Part shown: piece by piece, positions 1 to 12,726 of the stretch | Position numbering within the stretch: the first letter of the stretch is position 1 | Layout of the letters: every line of letters starts with the position of its first letter | Assembly: GCA_037178675.1 (NCBI GenBank) | Contig: JAYMGJ010000181.1 | Span: 1-64,000 of the forward strand | Direction: 5' to 3' | Origin: Scleroderma bovista | Lineage: Eukaryota; Basidiomycota; Agaricomycetes; Boletales; Sclerodermataceae | Length of the DNA stretch: 64,000 nucleotides | The notes under the pieces: generated by a model | The model's database searches: none | Told to the model about the DNA's origin: nothing | What the model saw: only the letters and a program-made list of their open reading frames with translations | Translations under genes and position numbers: made by a program

Positions 1-761
1 TGACGTTGAGGCCCAGCGGGCCGCTATTGCTGCGTGGAACAAAGTACACGAACTCGCTAAACAAGAATCAATAAGCAGGAGCATTCCCAGCAGGAACTCG
101 CATTCAAGCAGAACCCATCCTGTACGAGTGCCATCGCCTGAAGGCACCACAAGGGCATCATCACCAGAAGGCCCCACAAAGATCTTACCATCTGGAGGAC
201 ACGTCAAGGTGTTGTCACCAGAAGCTAGGAATAAAGCTGGGGACAATAGGCAAGCAGTCCCGAAGCCAAACAAGGAAAAGGGGAGACGAACTGTTAAGAC
301 ACCAGACCCCCGTCCGTGCCCTAGTTGACAAAGCGATAGCACAAGATACGACACGTCACAAACGGTATAAAACCCAACGGGCAACGGAACCTGTGGAGCA
401 AATTGACCCAAAAAGTTACATTGGATTAGCGTTTGAGCGCCTCGGAGGGAGAGAAAAGAAGACCCACTGACCGCCAAGTCCTAGCTCCTCCGATGAATCT
501 TCAAACTCATCCGAGCGAAGGCGGCCTAGGAGAAAAGGGAGGCAGGACTCCTCAAGTGACTCCTCCAGCAGCAGCTCTGGATCTGCAGAATCCTCCACGG
601 AGACGGATGACCAGTCATACAACTCCAAGGGATCATCGAGCAGCAGTAGTACCCACTCGAACAGACGGCGAAAATACAGAAGTAAGTATAGCCGATCACG
701 AGGCCGTGGTAGTCAAAGGACAAAGAAATCTCGATCGAAAAGACGTAAGTCCCGACAACAG
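1..761 (+). other. N-terminal low-complexity part of the gypsy gag region
   Basis: This stretch sits upstream of the recognisable gag domain. In the gag frame it reads as serine-, arginine- and lysine-rich disordered sequence just before 762, as is usual for the start of this gypsy family's gag. It is broken by stops, and the short open frames here do not look like separate genes. No LTR end or primer-binding site could be fixed. Confidence 0.5.
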
Positions 762-1721
762 ATGAAGTTAAAACCAATACCCCCCGTAGAATATGATGGG
801 TCCGTCGATTCTAAGGCATTCCATTGCTTTATAACAGAAGGAACGGCCTACGTGAAAGATGGAAAGGTATCATCAAAGAAGCGAGCATTTATATTGGCAC
901 ATTACCTCAAGGGGAAAGCTCATGAATTCTATGTGCGAGAAGTATCCGGAGACCCTTACCGTTGGAGATTAGAGACATTCTTCCGCGAGCTCTTTAACTA
1001 CTGCTTCCTGGTCGACTTCCAAATCAAACTTCGGAAGAAACTGCATACTTGTTATCAGGGGAATAAGTCTGTCTGCGACTACCTATATGAACTAAATGAG
1101 ATATGGAATATGATTGGGGAGTCCGATGAACGCACCAAGGTTCATAAGCTGTGGTTCGGTCTGCGGAAAGAGATACAGCATGACCTCTGGTGAGACAGGT
1201 TGAATCCAGAAATATCCTCACTACGATCGGTGATTGCAAGCGCAGAGATCATTGAAATTGCACAATCTGTGACGGGAGGAGGACCTGAACAAAAAAACAA
1301 ACGAAAGGAAGCTCAGCCAACCATTCGAAGTGCTGCTATGACCCCCGATGGAGATCGTCGACGTAAACAATGGGAGCGTGGACGTTTGAGAAAGAAGGGA
1401 CACCGAAAGGAGTCTCCAAAGTATACATACCAACAGGCAGAACAAAGCCAGCCCAAGTCTGAGAAGCACCACAACAATAAGTATACTGAACAGAAGGCTG
1501 GCAAAAGCACCAGACCGAAGCTGAACAAAGAAGAACAAGAACGGCACAAAGCCGAAGGGCTATGCTTCATATGCCACAAGTCAGGGCACTTCTCGCGAAA
1601 CTGCCCTGACAGGAACAAGGTCCCGTCTACATCAGGTAAACCTCCTGGTGTTGCAAGTTTTGGGATTGGTGTCGATTTCGGGGACATAGAAAATCAACAC
1701 GAACTGTCAACACGCTCTTGA
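762..1721 (+). pseudogene. gag: gag (capsid/nucleocapsid) of the gypsy element, one internal stop
   Basis: The first part (762-1193) resembles a retrotransposon gag capsid domain. Translation stops at the TGA at 1191-1193 and continues in the same frame from 1194 to 1721. A CCHC zinc knuckle (CFICHKSGHFSRNC) lies at about 1564-1605 and marks the nucleocapsid, which would bind element RNA in virus-like particles. The context around the TGA (LW, stop, DRLNPE) suggests that an arginine CGA codon became TGA. No start codon can be trusted, since the frame is open upstream of 762. The family is clear; the gene is dead. Confidence 0.85.
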
Positions 1722-1847
1722 GACAGTGGCCTCGCCATCAATAATATAAATATCCTTGGTGAGGAGGATGAGCCTGAAGGTGATGATGAACTTGATGACT
1801 TACCCGAGGTCACAACCGACGATGTCAGCATAGAGAGTGATGTCACC

Positions 1848-3299
1848 TTGAGTGAAATAGATGACGAGACCAGCACTGAAGAAGACTCCCAAAGTTATAA
1901 TCCATGGATCGGTGATCCACTGGGGAACCGTGCTGAAGAACGCCTGGCAGGGATCTGTTACCTGGGGGACGACCACCTTTCATCTGGGATATTCGATCCC
2001 ACCCGATTCTGTGTATATTTGGTCGAGGGAGACAGGCACATCATAGTCGAAAGTGACCGCGACGAACGAGGAGATGGCAACTCAATCTACACACCCGACC
2101 GCTCGCTGAGGGACCCCCGATTCGATGTAGTCTGATGGTATTGGGTACAAAAGGCTATCATAACAGGGATGAGTGAGTTGGACGCCATGCGATCGGCAGA
2201 AGAGAACTTACTGGGTAGTTCCCAGATGGGACATGCAATGGAGGAAGCCATCGAGCACAAACTGGCCAGGTACTGCCCGACCGAAGGCGGTCAAGACAAT
2301 GACGATTGGTTCTCGTGTGAGCAAACCGAAGGGGACATATATTTGATCTGGGACTTTGCCGCACGGGTAACTATGTACATCTCACATGAACAACTAAAGT
2401 CAGGAGACTTCAACATTGTGGAATGGTATATGGAACGCCTAGAGGGCCCGGATGGGATAGAACTAAGCTATATGGACCTTCCGCAGGGTGAGGCCACTCA
2501 CCTGGACGTCGAGTGTAACAAGGCCACCCCATCTGGTAGCGGCTATTCAGCCCTGGAATGAAATGCGGCGATCACGAAGGACACCACAAGAACAATCCCT
2601 AAACCTGTGGTTGTGGTTGTCCATGTCAATGAGCAACCAGCACGTGCATTGGTTGACACGGGATCGCTAGCTGATTTTATGTCGCTGAATTTAGCAGAAC
2701 AGCTGCAAGTGAAACGAGCTTGGCTAGAAAAACCATTACCAATTCAATTGGCTGTGCAAGGCTCCCGATCGAAGGTAAACTTTGGCGTCAACGTCTGCTT
2801 CCAGTACCAGGGAACAGACTACCAGCGATATTTCGATGTGATAAACTTGGGAAATTACGACATTATTTTGGGAACACCGTTCTTGTACCAACACCAGGCA
2901 CTGGTGGGGCTAAATTCTTCGAGATTAATTATAGGATGCAAAGAACCTAAAGAAATGAGAGGACCACAGGTGTCAGTACTCGAGTCCCATGCCACCGAGG
3001 TATATGAAGAAAGTCTGGAGAAGGTCCGAAGGTACTTACATGAGTTGGCTCAACCACTGTGTCCAGAAGGGGGAGCAACGGCGCTACCACCATTCCGCGC
3101 CATCAATCATTCGATTCCATTGATTGATGAGTCAAAAATCTATCCGTGGCGACAATCAAAATGCCCTGAGGCTATGCGCGGACTGTGGAATGAAAAGAAG
3201 AATGCGTACCTCGAATCAGGACGTTGGAAAATCACCACGGCCCAAAATACCTGCCCCATGCTGTTAATCCCCAAGGCGGGGACACCCCCAAGGCTCTGA
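1848..3299 (+). pseudogene. aspartic protease region of the gypsy polyprotein, stops in frame
   Basis: This region keeps the gag frame but is cut by TGA codons near 2133 and 2559 and ends at the TGA at 3297-3299. An aspartic protease signature (VDTGSLADFMS) lies near 2655-2687. It is followed by the strand-rich protease body and the LGTPFL motif, as expected for a retroviral-type protease that matures the polyprotein. The last codons (GTPPRL, stop, VVVDLRERN) are the linker into the reverse transcriptase, and the stop again sits where the family has arginine. The acidic stretch at 1848-2135 is the poorly conserved linker after the zinc knuckle. Confidence 0.8.
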
Positions 3300-3360
3300 G
3301 TTGTGGTAGACCTACGAGAACGAAATAAAAACACTTGCAAACTGTCATCGCCGATGCGAT

Positions 3361-5196
3361 ATGGAAGGAATCCTGAGGCGGGTAGCTAGAAAGCCATACA
3401 GATCGACCATTGACGGGCAAGACGCCTATGAACAAATACGGGAGATAACAGAGCATATACCCCGCACAGCCATAACCACACCCAACGGGAATATGGTCAG
3501 CTTGGTCGTCCAACAAGGCGATTGTAATGCACCTGCGACGTACCAGGCACTCATGAATCACATATTTGGGATGTACATCGGAATCTTCATGGATGTGTAC
3601 TTGGACGATATTATAATATATTCCAATACACTGGAAGAACACGTGGAACATGTTACCATTATCTTGAACATTCTCAAGCGAGAAAAACTGTACCTAAGTG
3701 AGAAGAAGCTCCACTTCCTATGTAAGGAAGTGAAGATATTGGGACGCATTGTCACCAATGATGGTATTTGTATGGACCCAGAAAAGGTTGACGGTATTCT
3801 GAATTGGAAGGTACCGACAAACCGAACGCTATGCAAGGGATTTATAGGGTCAGTCGGGTACCTCGCGGACGACATATTTAAAGTACGAGTACCTTTGGGA
3901 GTCTTGTCCGAGGCATGCGTGGAGACCCGACCATTTCGTTGGAGCTATATGGAACAGCGAGCATTCGACACGATAAAACGATACATGTCCAGTTGCGCCC
4001 CACACTCCTGTGTACCACTTGAATACGGGAGCGACCAGGACCCCATATGGGTGATGACTGATGCATGTGGAAATGGAATTGGTGGTGTCATTGCCCAGGG
4101 AAAGGACTGGAAGAACGCCAAAGTGGCAGCATTCTACTCTGCAAAAATGTCTTCGGCACAACGAAATTACCCTGTGCACGAACAAGAATTATTAGCGGGT
4201 GTCGAAACGATGCTAAGACACCGTGACATACTGCAAGGCATACCGTTTACATGGGTGACCGACCATAAAGGCCTAATCCACATCTTGGATCAAAAGGGAC
4301 TCTCAGGTCGCCAAGCGCAATGGATGGAAAAACTGTCCGAATTTGACTTCAAAGTTAAGTACGTGGCAGGGGAAGAGAACATACTGCCAGACGCGCTGTC
4401 ACGATTATATGAATACGATGAACCAGGGACCATCCGCGCACCCGAGGAGTACTTACAATACGATGCAAATGTTGAGACGAGCACCACAAGTAAGGGATTG
4501 GTGCTGAGTGCACCACTCTTTGTGGGTGCAGAAGCACTTGCGATCTCACCAAGACGGAGCTCTCGCTTGCAACAGGGGGCAAAAGAAGTGACACCAACCC
4601 CAGTGCCCCCCAGGTCCTCCAGGCCCACACCGCCAGCCACTAAAACAAAGCAAAGGACAGGGCAGGAGGGACCGCCCGTAGCAAGCACATCCGCTGGAAC
4701 CCAACCACGTGCGACACGAAAGGGACCCCCGCCACCTGCTGAAACTGGCCGGCCGGAAACCGGCGCCGAGTTTGCAGCACGAATGCGTGATCACTTCGTT
4801 CTCCTGGGCCCAGGCGAACGACGGAAGGGGGGAATGGGTACAGGCACCCAACACAACAACGAGCGCAACCAACAACGTGGCTCCGTATCGCATAACACCG
4901 ACACCGGCACCAATGAACAACGTTCAACAATACGCATACCGGTAACCTACCCACATGAAGAAAAACTGCTATCGCAGATAAAGGGCCAATATCATAAAGA
5001 CCCATTCTACAAGAAAATCTTGGACTCACCGCATAGTTTCAAGAACTTCGAAACACCAGACAGCGGCTACATACACCTGAAGCTTGCAGACCGAAAAGTG
5101 TTATGCATACCAAACATTCAAGAAGGTGAACGACGCCTACAGGAAACCATCAGGCACATTCGCTACTGGCACATTTGGGCCATAAGAAAACTCTAA
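3361..5196 (+). pseudogene. pol: reverse transcriptase and RNase H domains of the gypsy polyprotein
   Basis: This open frame of about 611 codons covers most of the reverse transcriptase: the QQGDCNAPATYQ motif, then the catalytic YLDDI box near 3600. It also carries RNase H of the Ty3 type (VMTDACGNGIGG near 4051; later the NYPVHEQELLA and TDHKG motifs). A proline/serine-rich tether follows (about 4530-4930), and then the start of the integrase zinc-binding region. The frame differs by one from the protease frame, so a small indel near 3357 disconnects the two. It ends at 5196 through another shift. The catalytic aspartates look intact, so decay came mostly by frameshift. Confidence 0.92.
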
Positions 5197-6444
5197 CCTA
5201 CTTAAGGGAATATGTCTGGTGGGAGTCAATGGGACCCGACGTCCAAGCATTCTGCAATTCCTGCATAACATGTCAGAAGAGTAAACCGATGACACAGAAA
5301 CCTTACGGATTACTAAACCCGCTATCTGTACCCTCTGAACCCTGGGGGAGCAATAGGCGTAGACTTTGTTGGACCATTACCTGAATCAAAGGACAGGAAC
5401 GGAGAATACGACTCGATCACCGTAATCATTGACTTGCTAACCGCCATGGTGCATCTGGTACCCAGCCGAACGAATTATACTGCAAAGGACATAGCTGAAC
5501 TAATGTTCCATGAAGTATATAGACTGCATGGACTGCCAAGGGCGATCATCAGCGATCGAGACGTTTTGTTCACTAGCCTGTTCTGGACACACCTGAACAA
5601 ACTGATAGGGATACGCCAGAAGATGTCTAGTGCATACCATCCTGAAACCGACGGATCGACCGAAAGAGCAAATAGAACGATTGGCCAAATGCTCCGAGCA
5701 TGTATCGGACCCAATCAAAAGGATTGGGTAACGCGACTGCCTGCAATAGAATTCGCGATCAATATAGCTCGGTCCGAATCGACTGGATACGCGCCTTTCT
5801 TTCTAAACACAGGGCGAATGCCGAGAGCGATGATCTGGGACAGCCCTGGAAGGAACGAGTACCTGAATGTTAGGAGCTACGCTTGGAAAATGAAGTTAGC
5901 GTTGATGGCAGCGCATGATGCCCTCCTAGCAACGCGAGCTAAACAAACTATCCAAGCGAACAAGAAGTGCAGGATGTGTCCCTTGGAAAACGGAGACCTG
6001 GTGTACATATCAACCAAGAATATTAGTTACCCGAAAGGAACATCACGGAAACTCGTACCCAAGTTCATAGGGCCGTACCGCATCACTAAAGACTTCGGGA
6101 ACAACTCGTATCGCATTGACTTGCCGGACAATCTAAAACAGCGTGGCATACATAATGTCTTCCATTCATCGCTACTGAGGATACACATACCTAATGACGA
6201 TAGGCTGTTCCCCGGAAGAAGGGACGATCAATTGGAAGACCTGGGAGGGACTAACCGCGAATGGGCTGTTGATAGAATATTACAGCACCGAGGAAGCCAT
6301 TCGGATGCAGAGTTTGAGATTCAGTGGACGGCAGGCAATAAATCCTGGCTGCCATACCGCGAAGTGTCACACCTGAAAGCATTAAATGATTATTTTGAGG
6401 CTATTGGGGTGACAGGAATAGAAAACTACAGGAATCAAACCTAG
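5175..6444 (+). pseudogene. pol: integrase and chromodomain of the gypsy polyprotein
   Basis: An HHCC-type zinc-binding segment (GHKKTLTYL, then CNSCITCQKSK) opens at 5175. After a one-base shift near 5345-5353 the catalytic core continues to 6444. DDE landmarks are visible: the D in VIIDLL near 5430, ISDRD near 5550, and the glutamate in YHPETDGSTERANR near 5660. A GPYRI motif marks the C-terminal barrel. The last 60 residues (EWAVDRILQHRG, then WLPYREVSHL) form a chromodomain, as in chromoviruses that target heterochromatin. The frame ends naturally at 6444. Confidence 0.9.
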
Positions 6445-6754
6445 GATGAAACTACCTTTATCCGTCGGATATTCTATCAACTGTAATTCGAAGCAAACAA
6501 ACACTGCCCTTCATCACAAATTTACAGTCGGGGCCATACTTCTACAGCTCCCAGCAACCCAGTAAGTATTCACTAATTATTTCGTGTGGTATATTGCTTT
6601 CATATCACGTTTAAAAAGGATGGGTTTAACCTCAGGACAACCACGTTTCCTTGCCGTGTATACAAGCTCAGGCCAAATAAGACCTCGCCGGCACTAACAG
6701 TAACAAAGAGTAGAGAAGAGGAGTAGAAGATAAGGAAACAAACGAGAAAAACTA
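6445..6754. other. Junction between the gypsy element and the LINE, no gene
   Basis: About 310 bases hold no supported gene. They should contain the gypsy 3' LTR or part of it and the LINE 3' untranslated region. I could not identify TG...CA termini, a poly-A tail or a target duplication, so the exact boundary between the two elements is unresolved. Confidence 0.5.
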
Positions 6755-9700
6755 TTACAGCAAATAGGACAGGTGCTCAGGTAAGTCCACATGCAGAACA
6801 GTAGAAGGCAAATGAAATGACTGACTACGCAGACGACGTTTAAAATCTGCCCAAATATGAGCAGCAAGACGGATGGAATGAGTATGCCATGCTTGCGCGA
6901 CCCGGATGAGAACCTTCTCAGACACACTGACATTGTGAGAGCGACAAATCACAGTGAGTGATGGTAAGACCCCAAGATAATACACGGAGTGGACCTGCGG
7001 CCAAACATCCGCATCATCACAGAAGAGGCGACGAGCAACGGCACAGAGGATCTCCCCAACATAAGGCGGAGCTGCGGATAAAAGGTCACTCGTCGCTTGC
7101 ACCAGAGCCTGCAGATGAGACCCCCGAACCTCAGTAAAAGCAGAGCACTGGACAAAGACGTGATGAACGGTTTCAATGGCAGCACAGCCCATACGACAGC
7201 AGAGGGCGGTGTCCCCAAGCCGCCGGTAACGGATATCTGCAGTGTCGAGTTGGGCTGAGCGCAGGTAGAGCTGGAGTACTGCCGCAAACGCAGATGTAGC
7301 ATGCAGATAAGGATGAGTCGGTGGTGGATGAGAGTCGTACAGGAAATGTGGTAAACGTCGGAGTGGGCGGAAAGATGAGTCTTGGGAGAGAACGAAAGCT
7401 AAAAGATGAGGCACGCAACGAGAGAGGTTAGTTTCAATATAGCCAAAAGAAGGGTGAAAAGGTGTAAACCGATCCATCGTGAAGCTTGGCACCGGCACAG
7501 GGGGCGGCACAAAGGGTTGATGCTGTGCCGAAGTGGCATACAAGTCAACTAGTTTGTTGGCGAGTGACGCTGGAGAGGTCGATGATGTATGAGCATAAAC
7601 ATGCTGAACGGAGCAATGAGGGTTAGCAACCCGAGAGACCGAAGCCATCGATACAAAGAACGTGCAGGAGAAGAGCCAAAGGATGGACACAAAGAAGATG
7701 GTACAGGAGGAGCAAAAGCAATGCAACGCACAGACGGAAGGTGATCAGAAAAGATGGATACAGGGGAAGAAGACGACGCAGATAAAAGGAAGCTCGCAAT
7801 TAAAGCATAAACTTCACCATGCAGAATCGAAGCATTAAGGCCTAGAGATGACAGGGACCCAACGAGGGAAGATGAGGCTGTTACCGTCGCAAAAGTGACG
7901 GAACAGGGCTGGTGTGGGAATGGTGATGCTGGCAGCATCGAGGCGTCACAAACCACAATTGAAGCATCTGAAAGGCGATGTGATGGGTAAGTGCTGAGAC
8001 TTGACAGGGTCTTGAGATAAGCTTCAGCAGTAGCACGCCGTGCTGATGGGGAAAGCAAAAGTTCGGATGAAGGACCTTGTACAAGCTCCTCCCAAGGAAG
8101 AGACTGCAACCACTGATGGATGGATGGCCAGTCCTTGTAAGTAGGCAGGGAGTTCTGAGGAGATTTGAAAGAAATGGTTGACACCGCAGGTTATCCAAAC
8201 CCCCACATCAGAGAGGTTGCGATAACCAGCTGAAGCCAAGTTAAGAAGAATGCGAGCTGAGGGAGAGCACGGAAGGAGGTTAGCAACATGACGGAGGGGC
8301 ACTTCGCCACTGGAAATATATGATTGGTCAGTGTCCACAAGGGAGAGACCGAGTGAGCGTAAAGCCGGCGGGAGAGAACGGAGAAATACAGTGGTTCAGC
8401 TGACACGTCCAGTCATGGTAGGTAATACAAGCCATGGTGCAGAAAGCCAGAAGAAAGTGATTTAAGTCACGAGCGAGACCAGATACTGCAGCAGCTGCAT
8501 TCAAACGCGAGATTGAAGGAAAGTCAAAGCCTCCGAAAGTAAGAGGCAGAGTGAGTAAGCGAGTATTAAAATGGAATGGAAAGCCAAGGTATTCATGCAC
8601 GCGGTGGGCGATCCGAAAGTCCAGGAGAAGCGCATCCGCAGGAGTAAGGGGCTGGTATGCAAGTCAAGGTCGGATTTGGGAAACCAGTAGCTGAGAGAAC
8701 AATTTACGAAGCATTGGGAGAGGGAGATGGGTACGGAAGTCAGGAAGTCGGAAGTCAGTAATGAGGTTGTCAAGAATTAGGAATTGCCGATGAGGCGCAT
8801 TGACTTGAGTGCGGAGGAACTCGACATGATCAGTCACAACTTTGACTGATTGCCAAGTGGTGGCTGACGAAGATAGATCAGATGGGTCAACAGATGGCAT
8901 TTGGAACAAGGCGGGAGGGTCATGGACCTGATGAGCGTATGCTTCTGACTTTGCCCATGAAGTGACCCAGCCATATGCTCCTTGGAAGCGCTCGAGACGA
9001 AGGCAAGTTCGCTGAAGTGCTGGTAGCGTTGTGGAGAGGATCTCAGAGTCATCCATGGCTTCGACCATGGTAACGAGAAGGGAGCCAGAGTCGCTAGGTA
9101 AATGTGGGTCATGATGATGGCAAGATCTGATCCAAAGAGTGCCAGGATCATCTCGTGTGCAGTCATAAGCCCAGCAGTTGCCAAGACTAGTTGTCAGGGT
9201 TGACTTGAGAGGAGATAGAGGACCTCCCTGCTTCGTCACCCCGGAAACGGAAAACGTATCAGTGAGACCAAAGGCTGTTTTAACCTGATATGGCACATCT
9301 GTCTGTGCTGATAGATCAAAATTAATAATGGTGTCCGGCAAACCATAGGCTTGAACTGCATCATAGAACCCTTCAGGTTCAAGGCGGTCGAAGCCCTTCA
9401 TTTGGTCGCGCCGCAAAGCACAAAGGGGGACATGGTGTCTATTAGACCATGCCTCCAGTTGGGAGAAAAATGAAAGCAAATCACGGGCCTGAACACCCAG
9501 TTGTGTTGCAATCTGACCCTCTGGAATAACAAGGTGGTCAGCAAGATAAGGCAGAAGAAGACGGTTCAACCACGCAAACGAAAGATTAACCAGGAGGTTA
9601 CTGCAACAAACCCCTCGATAATTAGCGAGTTCCAAACGAGAACCTCGTTTATGAAGTGTAGAAAGTGTTGAGGCTTTAACACAAGCTGGAAAATGGGAAT

Positions 9701-10528
9701 TCAAAACATGATAATTCAAAAGGTCAACAACGAGAGAAAGAGCATGATCAGAGAGGAGGCAAATCTGCCACTTTTCCCATCTGTCAGGCCCAGGAGCTGG
9801 GCAGGAATTACCTTTACGAAGAAGAGCACGGAGACCAGTAACAGTGATTGGTTGTGGCCAGGAAAAGGGGTCCTGTTGAAGCTGTGACCGCAGCTTGACC
9901 ACAGAAAAAGCGTTGAGCCACAGCTTTGCTACTGGGGCTCGTTGTTGCCGACTGAACAACTGGAGGAAGTAGTCCCGTGTTGCCCGGCGAACGTCTGAAG
10001 GTGCAGTGAGAAAAGACCCAGGCGTTGTAGCATCCGACAGAGCAACTGGTCCCGCAGTAAAATGATTGGGATAGAGCCGTTTGGCAGAACCCCCACGTAG
10101 TGAAAAGCCAATGCGGGCCTGTTCAAAATCTTGTTGACGTCGGGTAAGTTCTGTCTTCACAGCTTGATATCGAAGTTTAGAAATTGAGCGTCGGATGTTC
10201 CGGAGAAAGTCATGGAAAGATGTATTTCCCGAAATTTGCAGGTGAGCCTGATAGGCCAAGCGGTATTGGTGGGCCCAAGGTTGAGTATCACATAAGACCT
10301 GTAACCAAGCTGACCCAGCCTTAAGGGCAAAGATGAGGCGACCAATGCGGCGCCCCTCACAGACCAGAAGTCGGATGGTGCAATAGCAGAGAATTGTTCC
10401 AGAGAAAATGCAGACTCCACAGTGAGTGATGAAGCGGGTGTCTGGATTGTGGGTGGAATATCTCCATGGGAAATAATCGGATTTACGTCGGAACTTGACA
10501 GGCAGATAGACCACGGTCTAGGCTCCAT
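6755..10528 (-). pseudogene. LINE (non-LTR) retrotransposon: reverse transcriptase, RNase H and C-terminal zinc motif, frameshifted
   Basis: The longest frame (10,514-8664) holds the reverse transcriptase: the thumb-side motif CPAPGPDRW, the palm motif LRRDQMKGFD, the TKQGGPLSPL box, and an acidic pair in MVEAMDD where other elements have YADD. Later frames add a C-terminal domain (8600-8330), an RNase H (catalytic-type CDAS, HGEVYALIAS and SDH motifs, about 7960-7730; its last part VYAHTSS near 7600), and a terminal zinc motif (CRMGCAAIETVHHVFVQC, near 7160). At least three frame changes break the protein, so the copy is dead. The N-terminal frame from 10,528 (MEPRPWSICLSSSD) is shared with the copy at 28.6 kb. 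No apurinic endonuclease domain was recognised. Confidence 0.88.
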
Positions 10529-11410
10529 GATGGTATAGTCACATGCCTGATAGCTTCAAAAACGGCGGAGCTATTCAAAATATCAGAATGCCGGCACTGG
10601 GCGCCTAAATTTGACATTTGGGCACTAAAAATGATTCTTCTCTTTCTCCTTCATTTCTCAATCATTTCTTCTGCTTCTTTGGTTGTTCTGGTATGGGAGT
10701 TGGACTGCAGAAGGCTGCGCTCCTTTCTCATACCAAAAAGATCATTATTCATTGGATTCTTTCTGCTTCTTGACAGTTCTTGTGCGATAGATGACTGTCA
10801 GCGATGGCATTCATCTCTTGCATCAGGATAGTCATTCTTGTGGGATAGATGGCTACGACAAGCTTGTATTCATTCTTCGCATAAGGATAGTCTTGACTTT
10901 GTGTGATATGGATAGCGAGGGCTGTCTGTATCCCTCAAGTCGGAACAATCTTTCAACAGATCTTGGGTGCGTTCTTTGCATTAGTTTCATTGGCTAACTT
11001 TCTCCATGTCCACAGTACCAAACACGTTTGGTGTGTGACAACGTTGTTGGCGGCGTTAGACGTTGACGATAGCGTACCGTTGGCTAGCGTCGTTCAGGGA
11101 TGCGTGGGAGAATGGAGAACAGTGAGCACGACAGCGGCGTGTGCCCTTAGACAGTGGCAGCAATGACAACAACAACGAAGAGGCAGAGGGAACAGGGCGG
11201 GCGTAGTGTCGAGTTAGTGTATTAGTAAGCTGAGCTAATCAGCGCGGCGGCAGCGGACGTGGGATTTAGAGGGCGGGCGCAGTGTCGAGTCAGTGTATTA
11301 GTAAGCTGAGCTAATCAGCGCGGCGGCAGCAGACGTGGGAAGAGGGCAGGAATGTTGGCGGCATTACGGAGGGAGTGGATTAGTAAGCTGGGCTACTCAG
11401 CGCAGCGGCC
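10529..11410 (-). promoter_or_regulatory. 5' untranslated/promoter-like region of the minus-strand LINE
   Basis: This non-coding stretch lies upstream of the LINE start. About 10,385 to 11,045 is alignable, in inverted orientation, with 28,172-28,760. That supports the view that it belongs to the element and is not host DNA. Its outer part carries direct 76-bp repeats, which fits a promoter built of tandem monomers. Function is inferred from position only. Confidence 0.5.
11195..11409. repeat. Tandem 76-bp units at the LINE 5' end (two and a half copies)
   Basis: GGGCGGGCG(T/C)AGTGTCGAG begins at 11,195 and again at 11,271. Each copy is followed by TATTAGTAAGCTGAGCTAATC and a CGGCGGCAGC segment. 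A third, degenerate copy of the second half occupies about 11,369-11,409. GC content is clearly higher than in the flanks. Confidence 0.8.
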
Positions 11411-11699
11411 CGCCACCTGGTCTACTAGATTTTTACAAGGGAGAACAGTATTTGGTGCAATATTTATTGCTGGTGTTGGGAAAAACCAGCAACAGAGCCA
11501 AATTTTACATTATGATATTGTTTTGGTACATGCTTAATAAGGCTCGCAAATCGGGAGTAGTAGGTGCTTCTAGACATTCCAGGCCCCCTGACACTGCTCT
11601 TCTGGTCGGATCAATTCTCTTATTATCCCCCAGCCACTCCCATCAGTGGCACTGCTTCAGAAGCTCATCTCCAGATCTAAAGTGCAATTAAACACAGGT

Positions 11700-12720
11700 T
11701 GTGCTTCCCTTCTGTCTGAGTCACACAGAGTCACTCTGGCTCACTCTGACTCACTCTGCTGCGCATTATTCATCCCCTCTTGGCATTACTAATCCCCATT
11801 ACTCCCCTTACCAATCACTTACCAATCATCCTTCAAATCATGCTTATTATGCTGCTTATCAATTCATGACTCATGCCCCTATGATTCATATGCATTATGT
11901 CATCGCATATGCTCATTTAGCTTCAATCTACTCATCCCATGCTTTCCCCCCCTCTCTTTTGGGCCCCATGCAATGATTTTTCCATATTCTTGGTTGTGCA
12001 CCCCTTTTTACCTATGTTTCTGCTCATTCCCTTGGCTCAGCAGCTTGTTTAGGCTTTCCCCATCAATGACTCAGCCTGATTACACTGCTTACTGATTGCT
12101 TACCAATTTCTTACCAATCTCTTACCAAGCACTTAGTCATTTGTGCTTACAGGGCCACAGCCCCTCCTGTATATAAACCAGCAGCCAAAGGCTGCAAGGA
12201 AGTGTCTGCTTCCCCCTCAATAAAGCGACCACAGTCACTCTCACTCACTCTCTATAAGCTCCCTCTCTGTCTTTGGACTTGTAGGTCACTCAGTGCTGGC
12301 CTAAAGCTCCTATATTGTTGTTTGTCAGATATATCTTGTATCTGATCAGTTCTCTAGGCTCAAGCGCAGTCTAGCTCATCCATCCACTCTATCCCATCAC
12401 TGTCCATTGCATTCTTGAAGCAGGAACTGTCCCCTTGCTTCCCTGTTGTCCCATCACTGCTGTTACCCCCCTATTGCTGTTCCATCACCACTGCTCAATC
12501 CCAGGACTCTTCCTAACCACTGTGGTAGGCTGAAGAGGAGTCAATACCATCCCCAGTCGCATCTATTCCCCATCAGAAGCCCTTCCCTTCCCTCCTGCAC
12601 CTTTCCTGAAGGCGTGCAGCACCTTCCCCTGAGGAGATCATATACCAGATATGCAAAGGAAGACCACCACTCGCATATTGCTGTCATTTGGTGTTGGTTG
12701 TTGGTTGTTCTGACCTCTTC
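11700..12720 (+). repeat. LTR-like remnant (family shared with 29.4-30.2 kb)
   Basis: No coding frame is supported. The stretch has many CTTACCAATC repeats, a TATATAAA box near 12,170, an AATAAAG signal near 12,220, then CTAGGCTCAAGCGCAGTCTAG near 12,355, and it ends with an ACCACCACTCGCA block near 12,665. The same blocks in the same order occur at 29,500-30,240. This is the layout of an LTR with promoter and polyadenylation signals. Exact TG...CA ends and a target duplication were not found, so the solo-LTR reading is tentative. Positions 11,410-11,700 between the LINE and this remnant hold nothing recognised. Confidence 0.45.
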
Positions 12721-12726
12721 CCTCAC

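Larger units (their letters stand above)
1..6444 (+). mobile_element. Ty3/gypsy LTR retrotransposon with chromodomain, 5' end outside the window, decayed
   Basis: Coding remnants follow the Ty3/gypsy order: gag, zinc knuckle, aspartic protease, reverse transcriptase, RNase H, integrase, chromodomain. Gag to protease lie in one forward frame interrupted by several stops. The frame then shifts near 3357, near 5190 and near 5345, so no intact polyprotein can be made. The layout and wording match a gypsy family common in Agaricomycetes. The upstream LTR is outside the window. I could not place a 3' LTR after 6444, because nothing earlier in the window is available to pair with it. The element is a fossil copy. 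Confidence 0.93.
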
